The notes: generated from the letters alone by a model not told the origin. A stretch of DNA of 64,000 nucleotides from a gamma proteobacterium symbiont of Taylorina sp. (GCA_025655455.1 JAHXIV010000050.1:174338-238337), one strand, 5' to 3'; positions 34,236 through 42,234 are shown, counted from the stretch's first letter. Translations and numbers: made by a program.

Positions 34236-34310
34236 CAGACAAAGCCTACCCCTCTAATAATGAGGAATCGGAAAGCCACAGGTTTCTATTTGAGACAGCT
34301 GGGTTGCCTG
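34236..34310 (+). promoter_or_regulatory. Probable cyclic-di-GMP-I (GEMM-I) class riboswitch
   Basis: P1 pairs CAGACAA (34236-34242) with TTGCCTG (34304-34310), with one A-C mismatch. A short hairpin CCTC/GAGG follows the 5' CAAAGCC. The segment GGAAAGCCACAGG leads into a second stem (GTTTC/GAGAC) closed by CAGCTGGGTTGCC. The order CAAA-CC, hairpin, AAAGCCAC-GG, hairpin, AGC-GGGTTGCC is the GEMM-I consensus. A small GCTC/GAGC hairpin lies between the aptamer and the start codon. It lies 45 bp before a secreted adhesin gene, a typical target. Ligand choice (c-di-GMP or cGAMP-type) cannot be decided by eye. Confidence 0.6.
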
Positions 34311-34355
34311 TATTTTGCTCATATTGAGCCATATCGTTAGTACGGGGTAAGTATC

Positions 34356-35369
34356 ATGAAGACATATCAATTGTTCCTAACTCTACTGTGCTCTATTTTT
34401 CTCTTTATGAGTACTCAAGCCATCGCTGATGACAATGACCTCGATAAAAGTAAAGCTCTGATGATTTCTGAAATACACACTGCCTATGCTGTGAATGACG
34501 AAGGCGTGGATGTAATCACTTTAACTATCAAAGGGATTAATTTTTTAGATGAAAAAGGTGAAGTACCTTCTATTTCAGTCGGTCATAACCGTTTGGATTA
34601 TACTGTAGATAGTTTCAACGACAACGAGCTTGTATTAACTGCTACCCTAGAAGATGGTGATTACCTGATAATGGTAAGTAGTGATAATAAATTTAAAGAT
34701 GAAAAAACTGCTTTTTATGATTTAACGATTGGTGCTGTAGGACCACAAGGATCAGCAGGTGCTGATGGTACTAATGGTGCTGATGGTGATATGGGTGCTA
34801 AGGGTGATACTGGAGCAACAGGTGCTAAGGGTGATACTGGAGCAGCAGGTGCAACAGGATCAGCAGGTACTGATGGTACAAATGGTACTGACGGGGTATC
34901 AGGTAAGGTGGCATTAGCGGGTCTAATGTGTGGAGAGGATCAATACCTTCAAGGATTTGATGTTAATGGTGATTTAGTTTGTGTTAATAATTCAGCGGGC
35001 GCGACTGTATTTCAGGTAGGAATTACAGGTCCTTCCGGTGGTACGGTGTTTAGGGTATCCCATGACGGTTTGACTGGTGTTGAGGTTAACTTAAATGCAC
35101 AGGGGGTAATGACATGGAATGATGCTAATGATACCGCGACAGCGTATGCTGGTTGGCGATTACCCACGTTGGAGGAATTAGATTTGATTGATCAGATAGA
35201 GCAGTTCCCGAAGTTTGATGTAGTAGGAGAAGCCGCGATTTTTTGGTCGTCAGAATTAGGTGCGGGAGATTATTATTATATGATATGGTATCGAGTTTTG
35301 AGTGGCGTAAAACACGGGCGGGGCGACATGGATTATCTTTTTAACTCAGTATTCGTTAGTGATTTTTGA
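34356..35369 (+). CDS. Secreted collagen-like adhesin with Lcl-type C-terminal domain
   Basis: The product is 337 aa. Residues 1-24 are a Sec signal peptide (LTLLCSIFLFMSTQAIA). Residues ~28-125 look like an IPT/TIG-type beta-sandwich (ITLTIKGINFL). Residues ~129-180 are Gly-X-Y collagen-like repeats (MGAKGDTGATGAKGDTGAAG). The C-terminal ~120 residues match the Lcl_C/DUF1566 domain (GGTVFRVSHDGLTGVEV, AGWRLPTLEELDLI, FWSSE), a C-type-lectin-like fold known from the Legionella collagen-like adhesin. The final ~45 residues, where DUF1566 proteins are most variable, are atypical here. A reverse transcriptase gene points at its 3' end. Confidence 0.88.
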   Translation: MKTYQLFLTLLCSIFLFMSTQAIADDNDLDKSKALMISEIHTAYAVNDEGVDVITLTIKGINFLDEKGEVPSISVGHNRLDYTVDSFNDNELVLTATLEDGDYLIMVSSDNKFKDEKTAFYDLTIGAVGPQGSAGADGTNGADGDMGAKGDTGATGAKGDTGAAGATGSAGTDGTNGTDGVSGKVALAGLMCGEDQYLQGFDVNGDLVCVNNSAGATVFQVGITGPSGGTVFRVSHDGLTGVEVNLNAQGVMTWNDANDTATAYAGWRLPTLEELDLIDQIEQFPKFDVVGEAAIFWSSELGAGDYYYMIWYRVLSGVKHGRGDMDYLFNSVFVSDF

Positions 35370-35396
35370 GTAGCCAGTTTAACGGTTTTTTCAATA

Positions 35397-36527
35397 TTAA
35401 CTTGTTAGACCCAAATTCGGGTTTTGAGCGATGGGTAATTTACAGGGTTTGTTCGTAATATCATTCAATAGGGCGAGTACCGAATCTGTTATTGATTGTG
35501 TTATCCCAATATACCATCCTTTCCACCGCTTGATATACTGACCAAGCCTGTTGTTTCTTTTTGAAGCATCAGGCTCTTGCTCATAAAGCCGGTTCAGTTT
35601 ATCGCTAAAACGCTGTAATGCTTTTTTGCAAGGTAACACAGTCCCTGCCACAAACTGCAATCCTAAAAAGTCAAACCCCTTAGAAATCTTTCCCATACTG
35701 GTTTTATCCGGATGTTGTTTCAAACCCAGTGCTGAGATGATGGCATTAAATTTAGCAATAGCTCTGCGGTTTTTCCAACGGGTTTTCGTTAGTATTAAGA
35801 TATCATCCATATAACGAATATAATAACAATCTTCCTGCTCAAGGGCTTGATCCAGTTCGTACAAATAAAAAGCCCCTAATAACGGGCTTAATGGACTGCC
35901 TCTGGGGAGACCTTTAATTATATCCTGATAAAGTCCACCCCTTTCAACTGTGCGGTGCATACTAAACCAGAGTAAACGCAATAAGAATTTATCTTTAATA
36001 TACAGCGCACTTTTATCTATCAGTTGATGGTGGTCAATGGATTCATAATAATGATAAATATCGGTGCGAAAAACAAATTGATACTCTGGCAGAGCTTGTC
36101 TTATTTCTTTACAGACTTGTTTGATTCCTCCATTACCTTTCAAATGCATACATCTGGTGGAACTGGGTAATAGCTGACTAAGTATTTGAGCCAGTGCTTT
36201 TAATACGATAGCATCGAGTGTACCCCATAGATGAATTGTTTCACCGGATGCTTTTTTTATTCTTTGTAGAGGACTAAAATGATATTGCTGCGTAATAAGC
36301 AGTTGATATAAACGGGGTAACACAACAAGCCAATGAAAACAAACATCCCAAATATCTGTATTGTAGTGATAGTGTCGGCGTTGTTTGCATGCCCACTTGA
36401 AACAGAATTCCAGTAATTCTAAAGAAAATAGTTGGTTTGATATAGGCATTTGTAAATGTTCGCTGTCTGGAAATTTAAGATTGAGTTGTACTGGCTCAAA
36501 ATTGCAGGAATAGTTCATTAGCGTCAT
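35397..36527 (-). CDS. Reverse transcriptase, retron/group-II-like, unclassified
   Basis: The product is 376 aa. RT motifs are in order: motif A VFRTDIYHYYESID, motif B GLPRGSPLSPLLGAFYLYEL, motif C YIRYMDDILIL (catalytic Asp-Asp) and motif D/E QHPDKTSMGKISKGFDFLGL. A short thumb-like C-terminus (YIKRWKGWYIGITQ) follows. There is no maturase X or HNH endonuclease domain, so it is not a standard group II intron protein, and motif B lacks the GNLTSQ typical of diversity-generating retroelements. It converges on the adhesin gene with a 27-bp gap. The template and function are unknown. Confidence 0.9.
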   Translation of the reverse strand: MTLMNYSCNFEPVQLNLKFPDSEHLQMPISNQLFSLELLEFCFKWACKQRRHYHYNTDIWDVCFHWLVVLPRLYQLLITQQYHFSPLQRIKKASGETIHLWGTLDAIVLKALAQILSQLLPSSTRCMHLKGNGGIKQVCKEIRQALPEYQFVFRTDIYHYYESIDHHQLIDKSALYIKDKFLLRLLWFSMHRTVERGGLYQDIIKGLPRGSPLSPLLGAFYLYELDQALEQEDCYYIRYMDDILILTKTRWKNRRAIAKFNAIISALGLKQHPDKTSMGKISKGFDFLGLQFVAGTVLPCKKALQRFSDKLNRLYEQEPDASKRNNRLGQYIKRWKGWYIGITQSITDSVLALLNDITNKPCKLPIAQNPNLGLTS

Positions 36528-36546
36528 GCTACTCTTTGTTTTAAAT

Positions 36547-36688
36547 TGTCAGCAGTTTGGTATTAGGAGATAATTATTTCTTCACTCAATAATATATTAT
36601 TAAAAATATTCATACAATTCATAATCACTGTTATAGATCAAAATTGCCGATGCAAGTTGCAGATAGTAGTAGGGTTAAATTGCTGACA
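36547..36688. repeat. 142-bp segment with 12-bp terminal inverted repeats upstream of RT
   Basis: TGTCAGCAGTTT at 36547-36558 and AAATTGCTGACA at 36677-36688 are inverted copies with one mismatch. The AT-rich segment between them has no gene. It could be a MITE-like remnant or the structured leader or template RNA of the reverse transcriptase that starts at 36527. No target-site duplication was seen. Confidence 0.5.
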
Positions 36689-36705
36689 CAACATATTATT
36701 ACACC

Positions 36706-36909
36706 TTAGTTATCTATCCCACGATAATGTTTCATTCTATATATAGTATTTCTATGACGCCCCAAAATCAACCCCAGTTTATATGCGCTGTATAAGCCTA
36801 TAGCAGGATATATTATATTAGAGTCTATCTGATTGTATCCCCAAAAAAGCCCCGTATATAGGGCTATTTTGACCTTGAGTTCAATTTTTAAACAGTCGAT
36901 AGATACCAA
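36706..36909 (-). CDS. Doubtful small protein with HTH-like segment
   Basis: A 67-aa frame begins with TTG and contains YKLGLILGRHRNTIYRMKHY, which could be a helix-turn-helix. There is no good ribosome site and no family match known to me. It lies between the RT leader and the presumed replication region. It may be non-coding. Confidence 0.25.
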   Translation of the reverse strand: MVSIDCLKIELKVKIALYTGLFWGYNQIDSNIIYPAIGLYSAYKLGLILGRHRNTIYRMKHYRGIDN

Positions 36910-37485
36910 GTTACAATAATTATTATTAAAATTAACTTTTGAACTAAATCCATAATATTAGACAGGTGTATAATTACCTCCCCCCCCTTAGATTTGGGCT
37001 TAAAATAACCATGTATCAGATATTTTTAATAATAACTAGACATTAGTAAAAATATTATCTTGTAGAAGCCGTACACCAGGCTATAATAGAGAAATTATCC
37101 CCCACCTGTATGACCGAACTGTATAGATACACTATATATAGCTATGCTTATTGTTACCCCCGTTTTATACTGCTTGTTATTACTGCCCCGCTTATTTATC
37201 TATTGGTTGCCGTATAGCCCCAGTTCCCCCCAAATTTATGGCCTATAGGAAATATTGTACTCAAGTACAAAATAAGCCAATACTCTAAAATTAGGGGGGG
37301 AAGCTATTAAACATACTACTCCCCCTAATATAGTAATAAGTAGAATAGAGAGAATAACTGGAATAAGTGGCACAGGTCAATAACCACATGGGTTATAACA
37401 CACCAAGCATAGCTATACCCCTCCTTTCTCGGCTTCGCTTATTCCACTTATTCCCTACTCAGGGGGCGGGGTAATACTATATACA
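36910..37485. other. Non-coding replication/packaging region candidate with nested inverted repeats
   Basis: The stretch holds repeat copy B (about 36990-37130), C8 and G7-8 homopolymer runs, and three inverted repeats. These are ATTAGGGGG/CCCCCTAAT (37290-37298 with 37321-37329), GGAATAAGTGG/CCACTTATTCC (37360-37370 with 37444-37454), and ATAACC/GGGTTAT around 37380-37396. It directly follows the primase-helicase gene, the usual place of an origin in satellite elements. No gene is seen. Confidence 0.5.
36990..37130. repeat. Imperfect ~130-bp repeat, copy B
   Basis: This partner of 33053-33187 is in the same orientation. The best blocks are ATCAGATATTTTTAATAATA, then ACACCAGGCTATAATAGAGA and TATGACCGAACTG. 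The spacing between blocks differs by a few bases, so the copies are old or under selection only in parts. Confidence 0.65.
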
Positions 37486-39420
37486 TTAATAAACCCTGTC
37501 ACTCTTGATATAAGTGATTTTATTATTAGCAGGGTGTTTTGTTGCATCCCACAATCTACATGTACCTTTAGAAAAGTAGTCCAAGACTCTTTTAATAGTT
37601 TTCTTCCCGACACTGGCTGTATTATGGCAGTAATTTAAAATATCAATCTGAATATTTTTACCTTGTTCCAAAGCATCAAGAATAGCTAATATGGTATCTT
37701 CATCTTTAGATTTCTGAGCCTCACATCTAAGTGATTCAGAAACATCTTCATAGTCAGTTTGTGATACGTTTCGTTCAGGATCAATTTCAAAAGTAATAGG
37801 AACAAAAGTTCCCCTTGTTTTATCAGGTCTAGTTGAAACGGTTATACTTCCATCAGGGTTCTCTTTTGGGATCATATAAATTAGTTCATCAACATCTGAT
37901 CTTAAATCACCTGTTCCCTCAAATATCAGCTCACCATCATTGATAGTGTATTTGTTAGTATGACACAGTAAGATTATCGTCATACCTTTAGCTGAAAGCC
38001 CTCTGAGGGTTTCATACAGTCTTTTTGACTGAGTCTTATTAATAACATCTGTCATCTTTTTAAGTGTGTCAAAAATAAATAGAGTGTCGTTATAATTCCG
38101 ATCTACCTTGTTCATTTGTTCCAGAATATTAACAATATCAGTCATTGATTTTCCAACTTGCATATCTGGTAATAAAAGTTTAAATCCATATTTGTTTGCT
38201 TGTTGATGATAGTATTTTGCATCAACATCTGGCACATCTGCATTTACATAAAAGACGTTAATATCTTTAGCTAGTTGTCCAGCAATATCCATAAGAATAG
38301 TAGTTTTTCCTCCATTTGAGGGAGCGGGGATTGCTATGACATGGCCTTTAATAATTAGGTTATCAAATAACCATTCTGGATCAGAAATATTCGCCATATC
38401 TTCATCTGAAACAGTAAAATCATCCACCCAAGACATATCTAGAATAGCCTCTGTAGGAATCAGGGTAGTTGATATTTGGGGTAATAATTTATTATATTCA
38501 TCAACTGTTCTACCATCAGGTGCAAGTGAATTCTCTGCAGCATAGATAACAGCCTCATTAAATGATAAATCTAACCTATGCATCATTACATCAAAAGAAC
38601 TATGAGCATTACCATCACAAAGAGGATCGCTTGAGTGATGAGAATACATCATGCTATCTTTAATACTAATACCTGCATTACCTGAATCTGAAGTATGAGA
38701 AAGCCATTTATCACCCTGCTTAGTATCACCTCTCAGTCTTAGCTCATCTTCTATAGTATGTTGCTCGTTATAAGCCTCTATGGGGCTTATTTGGCCATTA
38801 GAAAGACTATTACATACCTTCGGCTTATAATCCCTAAAAGCTTGTTTCTCATCTTCCTTGCACACCCATCCATCTGGTATGTTTTCCTCAAAATAATCTA
38901 TAACCTGCTGAGCATGTTCCACTGTCAGAATAGGAAGCTCATTAAGTAATATGTGAGTTAATTCTTCCAATGGATAATAATAAGGCTCATCAGTATCAGG
39001 GTGAGTACCATAGGCAACAAACTGCTGTCCATCTCCAAGTATTTCTATCTGATTTTTTGTCTCCTGATTTTCACCTGACCAGTAAGTTTTACTGACCATC
39101 TTCTTAAAAGGTTTAACTGTACGGTAAATTAACAGTCTTTTGGGTTTTTGGCCTACTCGAACAACTGTTTTACCAATAAGATCATAACAGAATTGTTGCA
39201 TACGTACAGCAAGCCTTCTGCTTCTAATATCAATATCAATACAGGGAGTATTCTTTGTTAATATTCCAACAGAATAACCTTGATTCTGATATTCTTGTAG
39301 CTCAACATAACTATGATCTTCTTTGTCAGCCCAACCAGATAATATTGGCCTTTTACTGTTTGGGGCGACAGGTGTTAAGGCATAACCGTTTTCTGATAAA
39401 GTATGGAAAGGATAGCTCAT
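37486..39420 (-). CDS. Satellite replication protein: primase-polymerase plus RepA-like helicase
   Basis: The product is 644 aa. Residues 1-190 look like an archaeo-eukaryotic primase/PrimPol domain (NGYALTPVAPNSKRPILSGW; acidic pair in CIDIDIRSRRL; then EILGDGQQFVAYGTHPDTDE). Residues ~350-590 are a RecA-type hexameric helicase with Walker A PAPSNGGKTT and Walker B TLFIFDTLKK, and HTNK near the sensor. The C-terminus is a small helical DNA-binding domain. This matches the multifunctional initiators of P4-like satellites and integrated plasmids. It overlaps the upstream gene by 4 bp. Confidence 0.85.
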   Translation of the reverse strand: MSYPFHTLSENGYALTPVAPNSKRPILSGWADKEDHSYVELQEYQNQGYSVGILTKNTPCIDIDIRSRRLAVRMQQFCYDLIGKTVVRVGQKPKRLLIYRTVKPFKKMVSKTYWSGENQETKNQIEILGDGQQFVAYGTHPDTDEPYYYPLEELTHILLNELPILTVEHAQQVIDYFEENIPDGWVCKEDEKQAFRDYKPKVCNSLSNGQISPIEAYNEQHTIEDELRLRGDTKQGDKWLSHTSDSGNAGISIKDSMMYSHHSSDPLCDGNAHSSFDVMMHRLDLSFNEAVIYAAENSLAPDGRTVDEYNKLLPQISTTLIPTEAILDMSWVDDFTVSDEDMANISDPEWLFDNLIIKGHVIAIPAPSNGGKTTILMDIAGQLAKDINVFYVNADVPDVDAKYYHQQANKYGFKLLLPDMQVGKSMTDIVNILEQMNKVDRNYNDTLFIFDTLKKMTDVINKTQSKRLYETLRGLSAKGMTIILLCHTNKYTINDGELIFEGTGDLRSDVDELIYMIPKENPDGSITVSTRPDKTRGTFVPITFEIDPERNVSQTDYEDVSESLRCEAQKSKDEDTILAILDALEQGKNIQIDILNYCHNTASVGKKTIKRVLDYFSKGTCRLWDATKHPANNKITYIKSDRVY

Positions 39421-39734
39421 ATAACCACCTCTTCATCAGGTGAAGAAATAAGAGTATAAAGAGCAATATTTCTATAAATCCGCCCAGATAGATCAATAAC
39501 CGTAACATAGTGGGTTTCAATATTATATCCTTCTGCAATTAATTCATTTATACGGGCTGATGGGTTTGTAATACCTATATCCCTAAGCTCCAGTGATAAG
39601 CCTGATCCTCCACTATTTAGGATATCTAGTATTAGTTCTTTTTGTCCTACACCCGTATTTTTACCTGATGTTTTACTACTGTAGATAATTTTATAGTGCA
39701 TTTTGCTTCTGTGTTGTTGTTCTATGGACTGCAT
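39417..39734 (-). CDS. Small winged-helix protein upstream of primase-helicase
   Basis: The product is 105 aa. QKELILDILNSGGSGLSLEL followed by DIGITNPSARINELIAEGYN reads as a winged helix, similar to the small helix-turn-helix proteins that precede satellite replication genes. Its stop overlaps the start of the primase-helicase (ATGA-like), so they are coupled. A regulatory or origin-binding role is inferred. Confidence 0.6.
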   Translation of the reverse strand: MQSIEQQHRSKMHYKIIYSSKTSGKNTGVGQKELILDILNSGGSGLSLELRDIGITNPSARINELIAEGYNIETHYVTVIDLSGRIYRNIALYTLISSPDEEVVI

Positions 39735-39846
39735 GATATTATCCTTTGGCAGTGCTACAATAACACCAGCCGTTTATGTAATAGTTTTCGGTTAGACAAT
39801 AGAGGCTCTTATTCTCAGTAAGAGCCTTTTTATTGATGTCAGATAT

Positions 39847-40047
39847 TTAACTGTGAGTATGTTCGTGGGTTCTGCCGTTAATAAAGAATTCTATATCACT
39901 TTCTTTATATCTAACTGCTCTCCCGACTTTTATATATGGTAGATTATATCTGCCAGTACAACGCCATACTGAAAGCGTCCCTTCAGATATATTCAGCTTG
40001 TTTGCGGTTTGTTCTGGTGTTAATAATGCTGGTGTATTGGATACCAT
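39847..40047 (-). CDS. AlpA/excisionase-like helix-turn-helix protein
   Basis: The product is 66 aa. LLTPEQTANKLNISEGTLSV and the wing IKVGRAVRYKESDIEFFI are the typical MerR-like excisionase/AlpA fold. In P4-like elements such proteins activate integrase expression or promote excision. It lies between the integrase-proximal gene and the replication genes, which fits that role. Confidence 0.85.
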   Translation of the reverse strand: MVSNTPALLTPEQTANKLNISEGTLSVWRCTGRYNLPYIKVGRAVRYKESDIEFFINGRTHEHTHS

Positions 40048-40150
40048 GTTGTTACCCCTCTGTAGTTATTGAATATGTAGGGATAGTGTAAATTAAGATG
40101 TTGTGAATGTGTGGCAACTGCCAAAAGATAAATGGCAGAGGAAAGGTTGG

Positions 40151-40876
40151 TTATTTAAGTTGATCTAGGAGTTTTGAGCCTTCATCCATTAGGAGTTTTA
40201 GTCCTATTCCTATTCTATCTCTATTAGTTCTTACGCTTATACCTGTGTCTTGTTCCTTGGGAATGTATGTTGATAATAATTCAGCTATTTTACTATTGTT
40301 AGGTTTGTCTTTAGTCCCATATCCCCCCCCGACATTCTTATCTGCTAGAGCAATAGCTAACAGTCCAATAACTGTTAATAACCTATCCTTTTCTCTATCC
40401 TGTAATGGCTTGCTTGGTGGAGGAGTTGTATTATTGATGTTCAGTAATGGCTTGCTTGGTGGAGGAGTTGTATTATTGATGTTCAGTAATGGCTTGCTTG
40501 GTGGAGGAGTTATATTATTGATGTCGTCAGAATCATTGAGAAAGTTGGGTATAGATAGATTGTTAGTCCTCAACCATGTAACTATATCCTTTTTTAGTAT
40601 ATGAACATTACTGTAGGCATGATCTTTTTTGATGAATAAATCTGAAATACATACTTCACCCTTGATTATCTCTATTTCTATGAGATCCTCAATAATTTTA
40701 AGTTCCCTTGTAGCTATAGCCTCTAATATTTTAGTTAAAATTGATTTGTACTGAGATATGCTTTCATTTGTTTGTAAATCATCAATAGTATCTACATTTA
40801 GAATTATTAGGGCTGTATCTTCAGGAGTAAGGCCACATTCCCCTGTTAAATATTTTAACTTTTCATCATTATTCAT
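40151..40876 (-). CDS. Hypothetical element protein with Pro-rich tandem repeats
   Basis: The product is 241 aa. The N-terminal half is helical and acidic (YLTGECGLTPEDTALIILNV). The middle has three copies of a 14-residue unit (NINNTTPPPSKPLL) encoded by 42-bp tandem repeats. The C-terminal part is a helical domain (RLLTVIGLLAIALADKNVGG). The Pro-rich repeats form a flexible spacer between two folded parts. Its stop is 35 bp left of the integrase 3' end, in the same orientation. The function is unknown. Confidence 0.7.
   Translation of the reverse strand: MNNDEKLKYLTGECGLTPEDTALIILNVDTIDDLQTNESISQYKSILTKILEAIATRELKIIEDLIEIEIIKGEVCISDLFIKKDHAYSNVHILKKDIVTWLRTNNLSIPNFLNDSDDINNITPPPSKPLLNINNTTPPPSKPLLNINNTTPPPSKPLQDREKDRLLTVIGLLAIALADKNVGGGYGTKDKPNNSKIAELLSTYIPKEQDTGISVRTNRDRIGIGLKLLMDEGSKLLDQLK
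40403..40524. repeat. 42-bp tandem repeat (about 2.9 copies)
   Basis: Copies start at 40403, 40445 and 40487, and the last is truncated near 40524. The unit begins TAATGGCTTGCTTGGTGGAG on the plus strand. The unit length is divisible by three, so copy-number change would lengthen or shorten the Pro-rich linker without a frameshift. Confidence 0.9.
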
Positions 40877-40910
40877 TTATTTACACCGTCCAGATAATTT
40901 GAACTTGAGG

Positions 40911-42155
40911 TCAAACCACCGCATTAATAGGTATTACATTACTTGTTTGTTCTGGCAATGCCACATTTAGGATCTTATTTGTGATTGCTTGCATTGGCTC
41001 ACGTAGGCGGTCAATGTCTAAAATAATATAGCCTTCGGTTACATCTGCTTTGCTAATATGGTTCACCAGCCTTTTTAAAGCGTACTCTCTTATACCTATA
41101 CTTTCTGCAATAGTAAGAAAAGTTCTTCTTAGATCATGTAGGGTGAAGGGAATACCAGAATATTCTGCTACTTTCTTAATTACTCTTTTGGGTTCTGCTA
41201 AGTGACCTGATTTACCCGCCCCCTGAAAAACAAACTCACTATTATTACCTGTTCTGGATTCAAATAGATCATAAAGATAGTCTGATAAGGGTAGGGTGTG
41301 AGGGTGTCCATTTTTAGTGATAGGGATATATAAAGTACGTTCTTTAAAATTGATATGATCCCATTTAATACGATCAGCCTCGCGCCTTCTTAACCCCGTG
41401 AATAAGACTACTAGCAGATAATCTCTTACAACTTCATTATTAGGTGAGCCGTTCCAGGCAGATAGAGTTGAAACAGCCTCAAACCATGTTTTCATATCTG
41501 CTGGCTTAATATAGCTCTGCTTACGTTGTTCAGGGAACCATGCTTTTATATGGTTAAGTCTTGTAATAGGGTTATGTAATATTATTGGTTCTCCTTGCTC
41601 ATTTTCATATTGCCCCATAGCATAAGAAAATATAGATCCTAGTGCTTTCATTACATTATTGGCCTGTACGGGTGTTGTTTCCCCAATTGTCCTATGCTTT
41701 CTTTCTACCATATCACGACTAATATCTAACAGAGGTGTTTTACCCCAAGTTTTAAGGTGGTTTTTTAAGGCGAGGTACTTTTCTATTGATCTGGGCTTTA
41801 ATTGGTTATGTGAGGTTATATAGCCGTCTATAGCATCATTTAGCGTTATGCCTCTGGCTCTATCTGCTTTTTTCTTTGCGTTGGGATCTATGCCCTCGCT
41901 CATTTGATTTAGTACTTCTCTGGCTTTCGTTCTAGCCTGCTCAATAGTCATAGCAGGATAACTACCTAGAGTTATATCTCTGGTTTTTCCATTGAGCTTA
42001 CGGATCACCATAAAAGACTTTTTACCCGTGGGGGTTACTCTGAGTTTTAACCCTGATCCTTGCTGGTGCTGATCATGGTATAACATACGCTTTTCAGATG
42101 TGGGTAGGGTATCAAGACGCTTTACTGAGAATATAATTTTGTTCATTCTAGCCAA
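40911..42155 (-). CDS. Tyrosine integrase, P4-like (DUF4102 type)
   Basis: The product is 414 aa, the normal length. The N-terminal domain (SGLKLRVTPTGKKSFMVIRK, then DITLGSYPAMTIEQARTKAR) is the DUF4102 arm-binding domain of P4-type integrases. The catalytic residues are visible: Arg in TGLRRREADRI, His-x-x-Arg in LHDLRRTFLTIAE, the second His in LVNHISKADV and Tyr in TEGYI. It starts 200 bp from the right att repeat and drives integration at tRNA-Val(GAC). Confidence 0.93.
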   Translation of the reverse strand: MARMNKIIFSVKRLDTLPTSEKRMLYHDQHQQGSGLKLRVTPTGKKSFMVIRKLNGKTRDITLGSYPAMTIEQARTKAREVLNQMSEGIDPNAKKKADRARGITLNDAIDGYITSHNQLKPRSIEKYLALKNHLKTWGKTPLLDISRDMVERKHRTIGETTPVQANNVMKALGSIFSYAMGQYENEQGEPIILHNPITRLNHIKAWFPEQRKQSYIKPADMKTWFEAVSTLSAWNGSPNNEVVRDYLLVVLFTGLRRREADRIKWDHINFKERTLYIPITKNGHPHTLPLSDYLYDLFESRTGNNSEFVFQGAGKSGHLAEPKRVIKKVAEYSGIPFTLHDLRRTFLTIAESIGIREYALKRLVNHISKADVTEGYIILDIDRLREPMQAITNKILNVALPEQTSNVIPINAVV

Positions 42156-42207
42156 CCTCTTTTTATAATGAAATAAAGCTATGTAATGCTTTTAGGTTCA
42201 TTCCTAG

Positions 42208-42234
42208 CCAACCCATAGCCAACTTTTGGCGGTT
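42208..42234. repeat. 27-bp arm-type repeat, right copy
   Basis: The sequence is identical to 32915-32941. It lies between the integrase start and the right att repeat, with two more TAGCCAAC motifs just to its left (near 42150 and 42206). This clustering supports an integrase or excisionase binding array. Confidence 0.7.

Noticed and set aside
34356-36527. Calling the adhesin-RT pair a canonical diversity-generating retroelement
   Set aside because: No template repeat resembling the adhesin 3' end was found by eye in the flanks, and the RT lacks the GNLTSQ-type motif and sits on the opposite strand. It is kept only as a candidate relationship.
35397-36527. Group II intron
   Set aside because: There is no maturase X or HNH domain in the protein, and no domain V/VI-like hairpin or intron boundary was recognised around the gene.
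35397-36700. Classic retron with msr/msd RNA
   Set aside because: No paired a1/a2 inverted repeats with a guanosine branch context were recognised upstream. The inverted repeats at 36547/36677 are short and could be a MITE.
40403-40524. CRISPR array
   Set aside because: The units are contiguous, with no unique spacers, and encode an in-frame protein repeat.
40245-40604. Plus-strand 119-aa frame over the 42-bp repeats
   Set aside because: It is antisense to the better supported minus-strand gene at 40151, which is in operon order with its neighbours.
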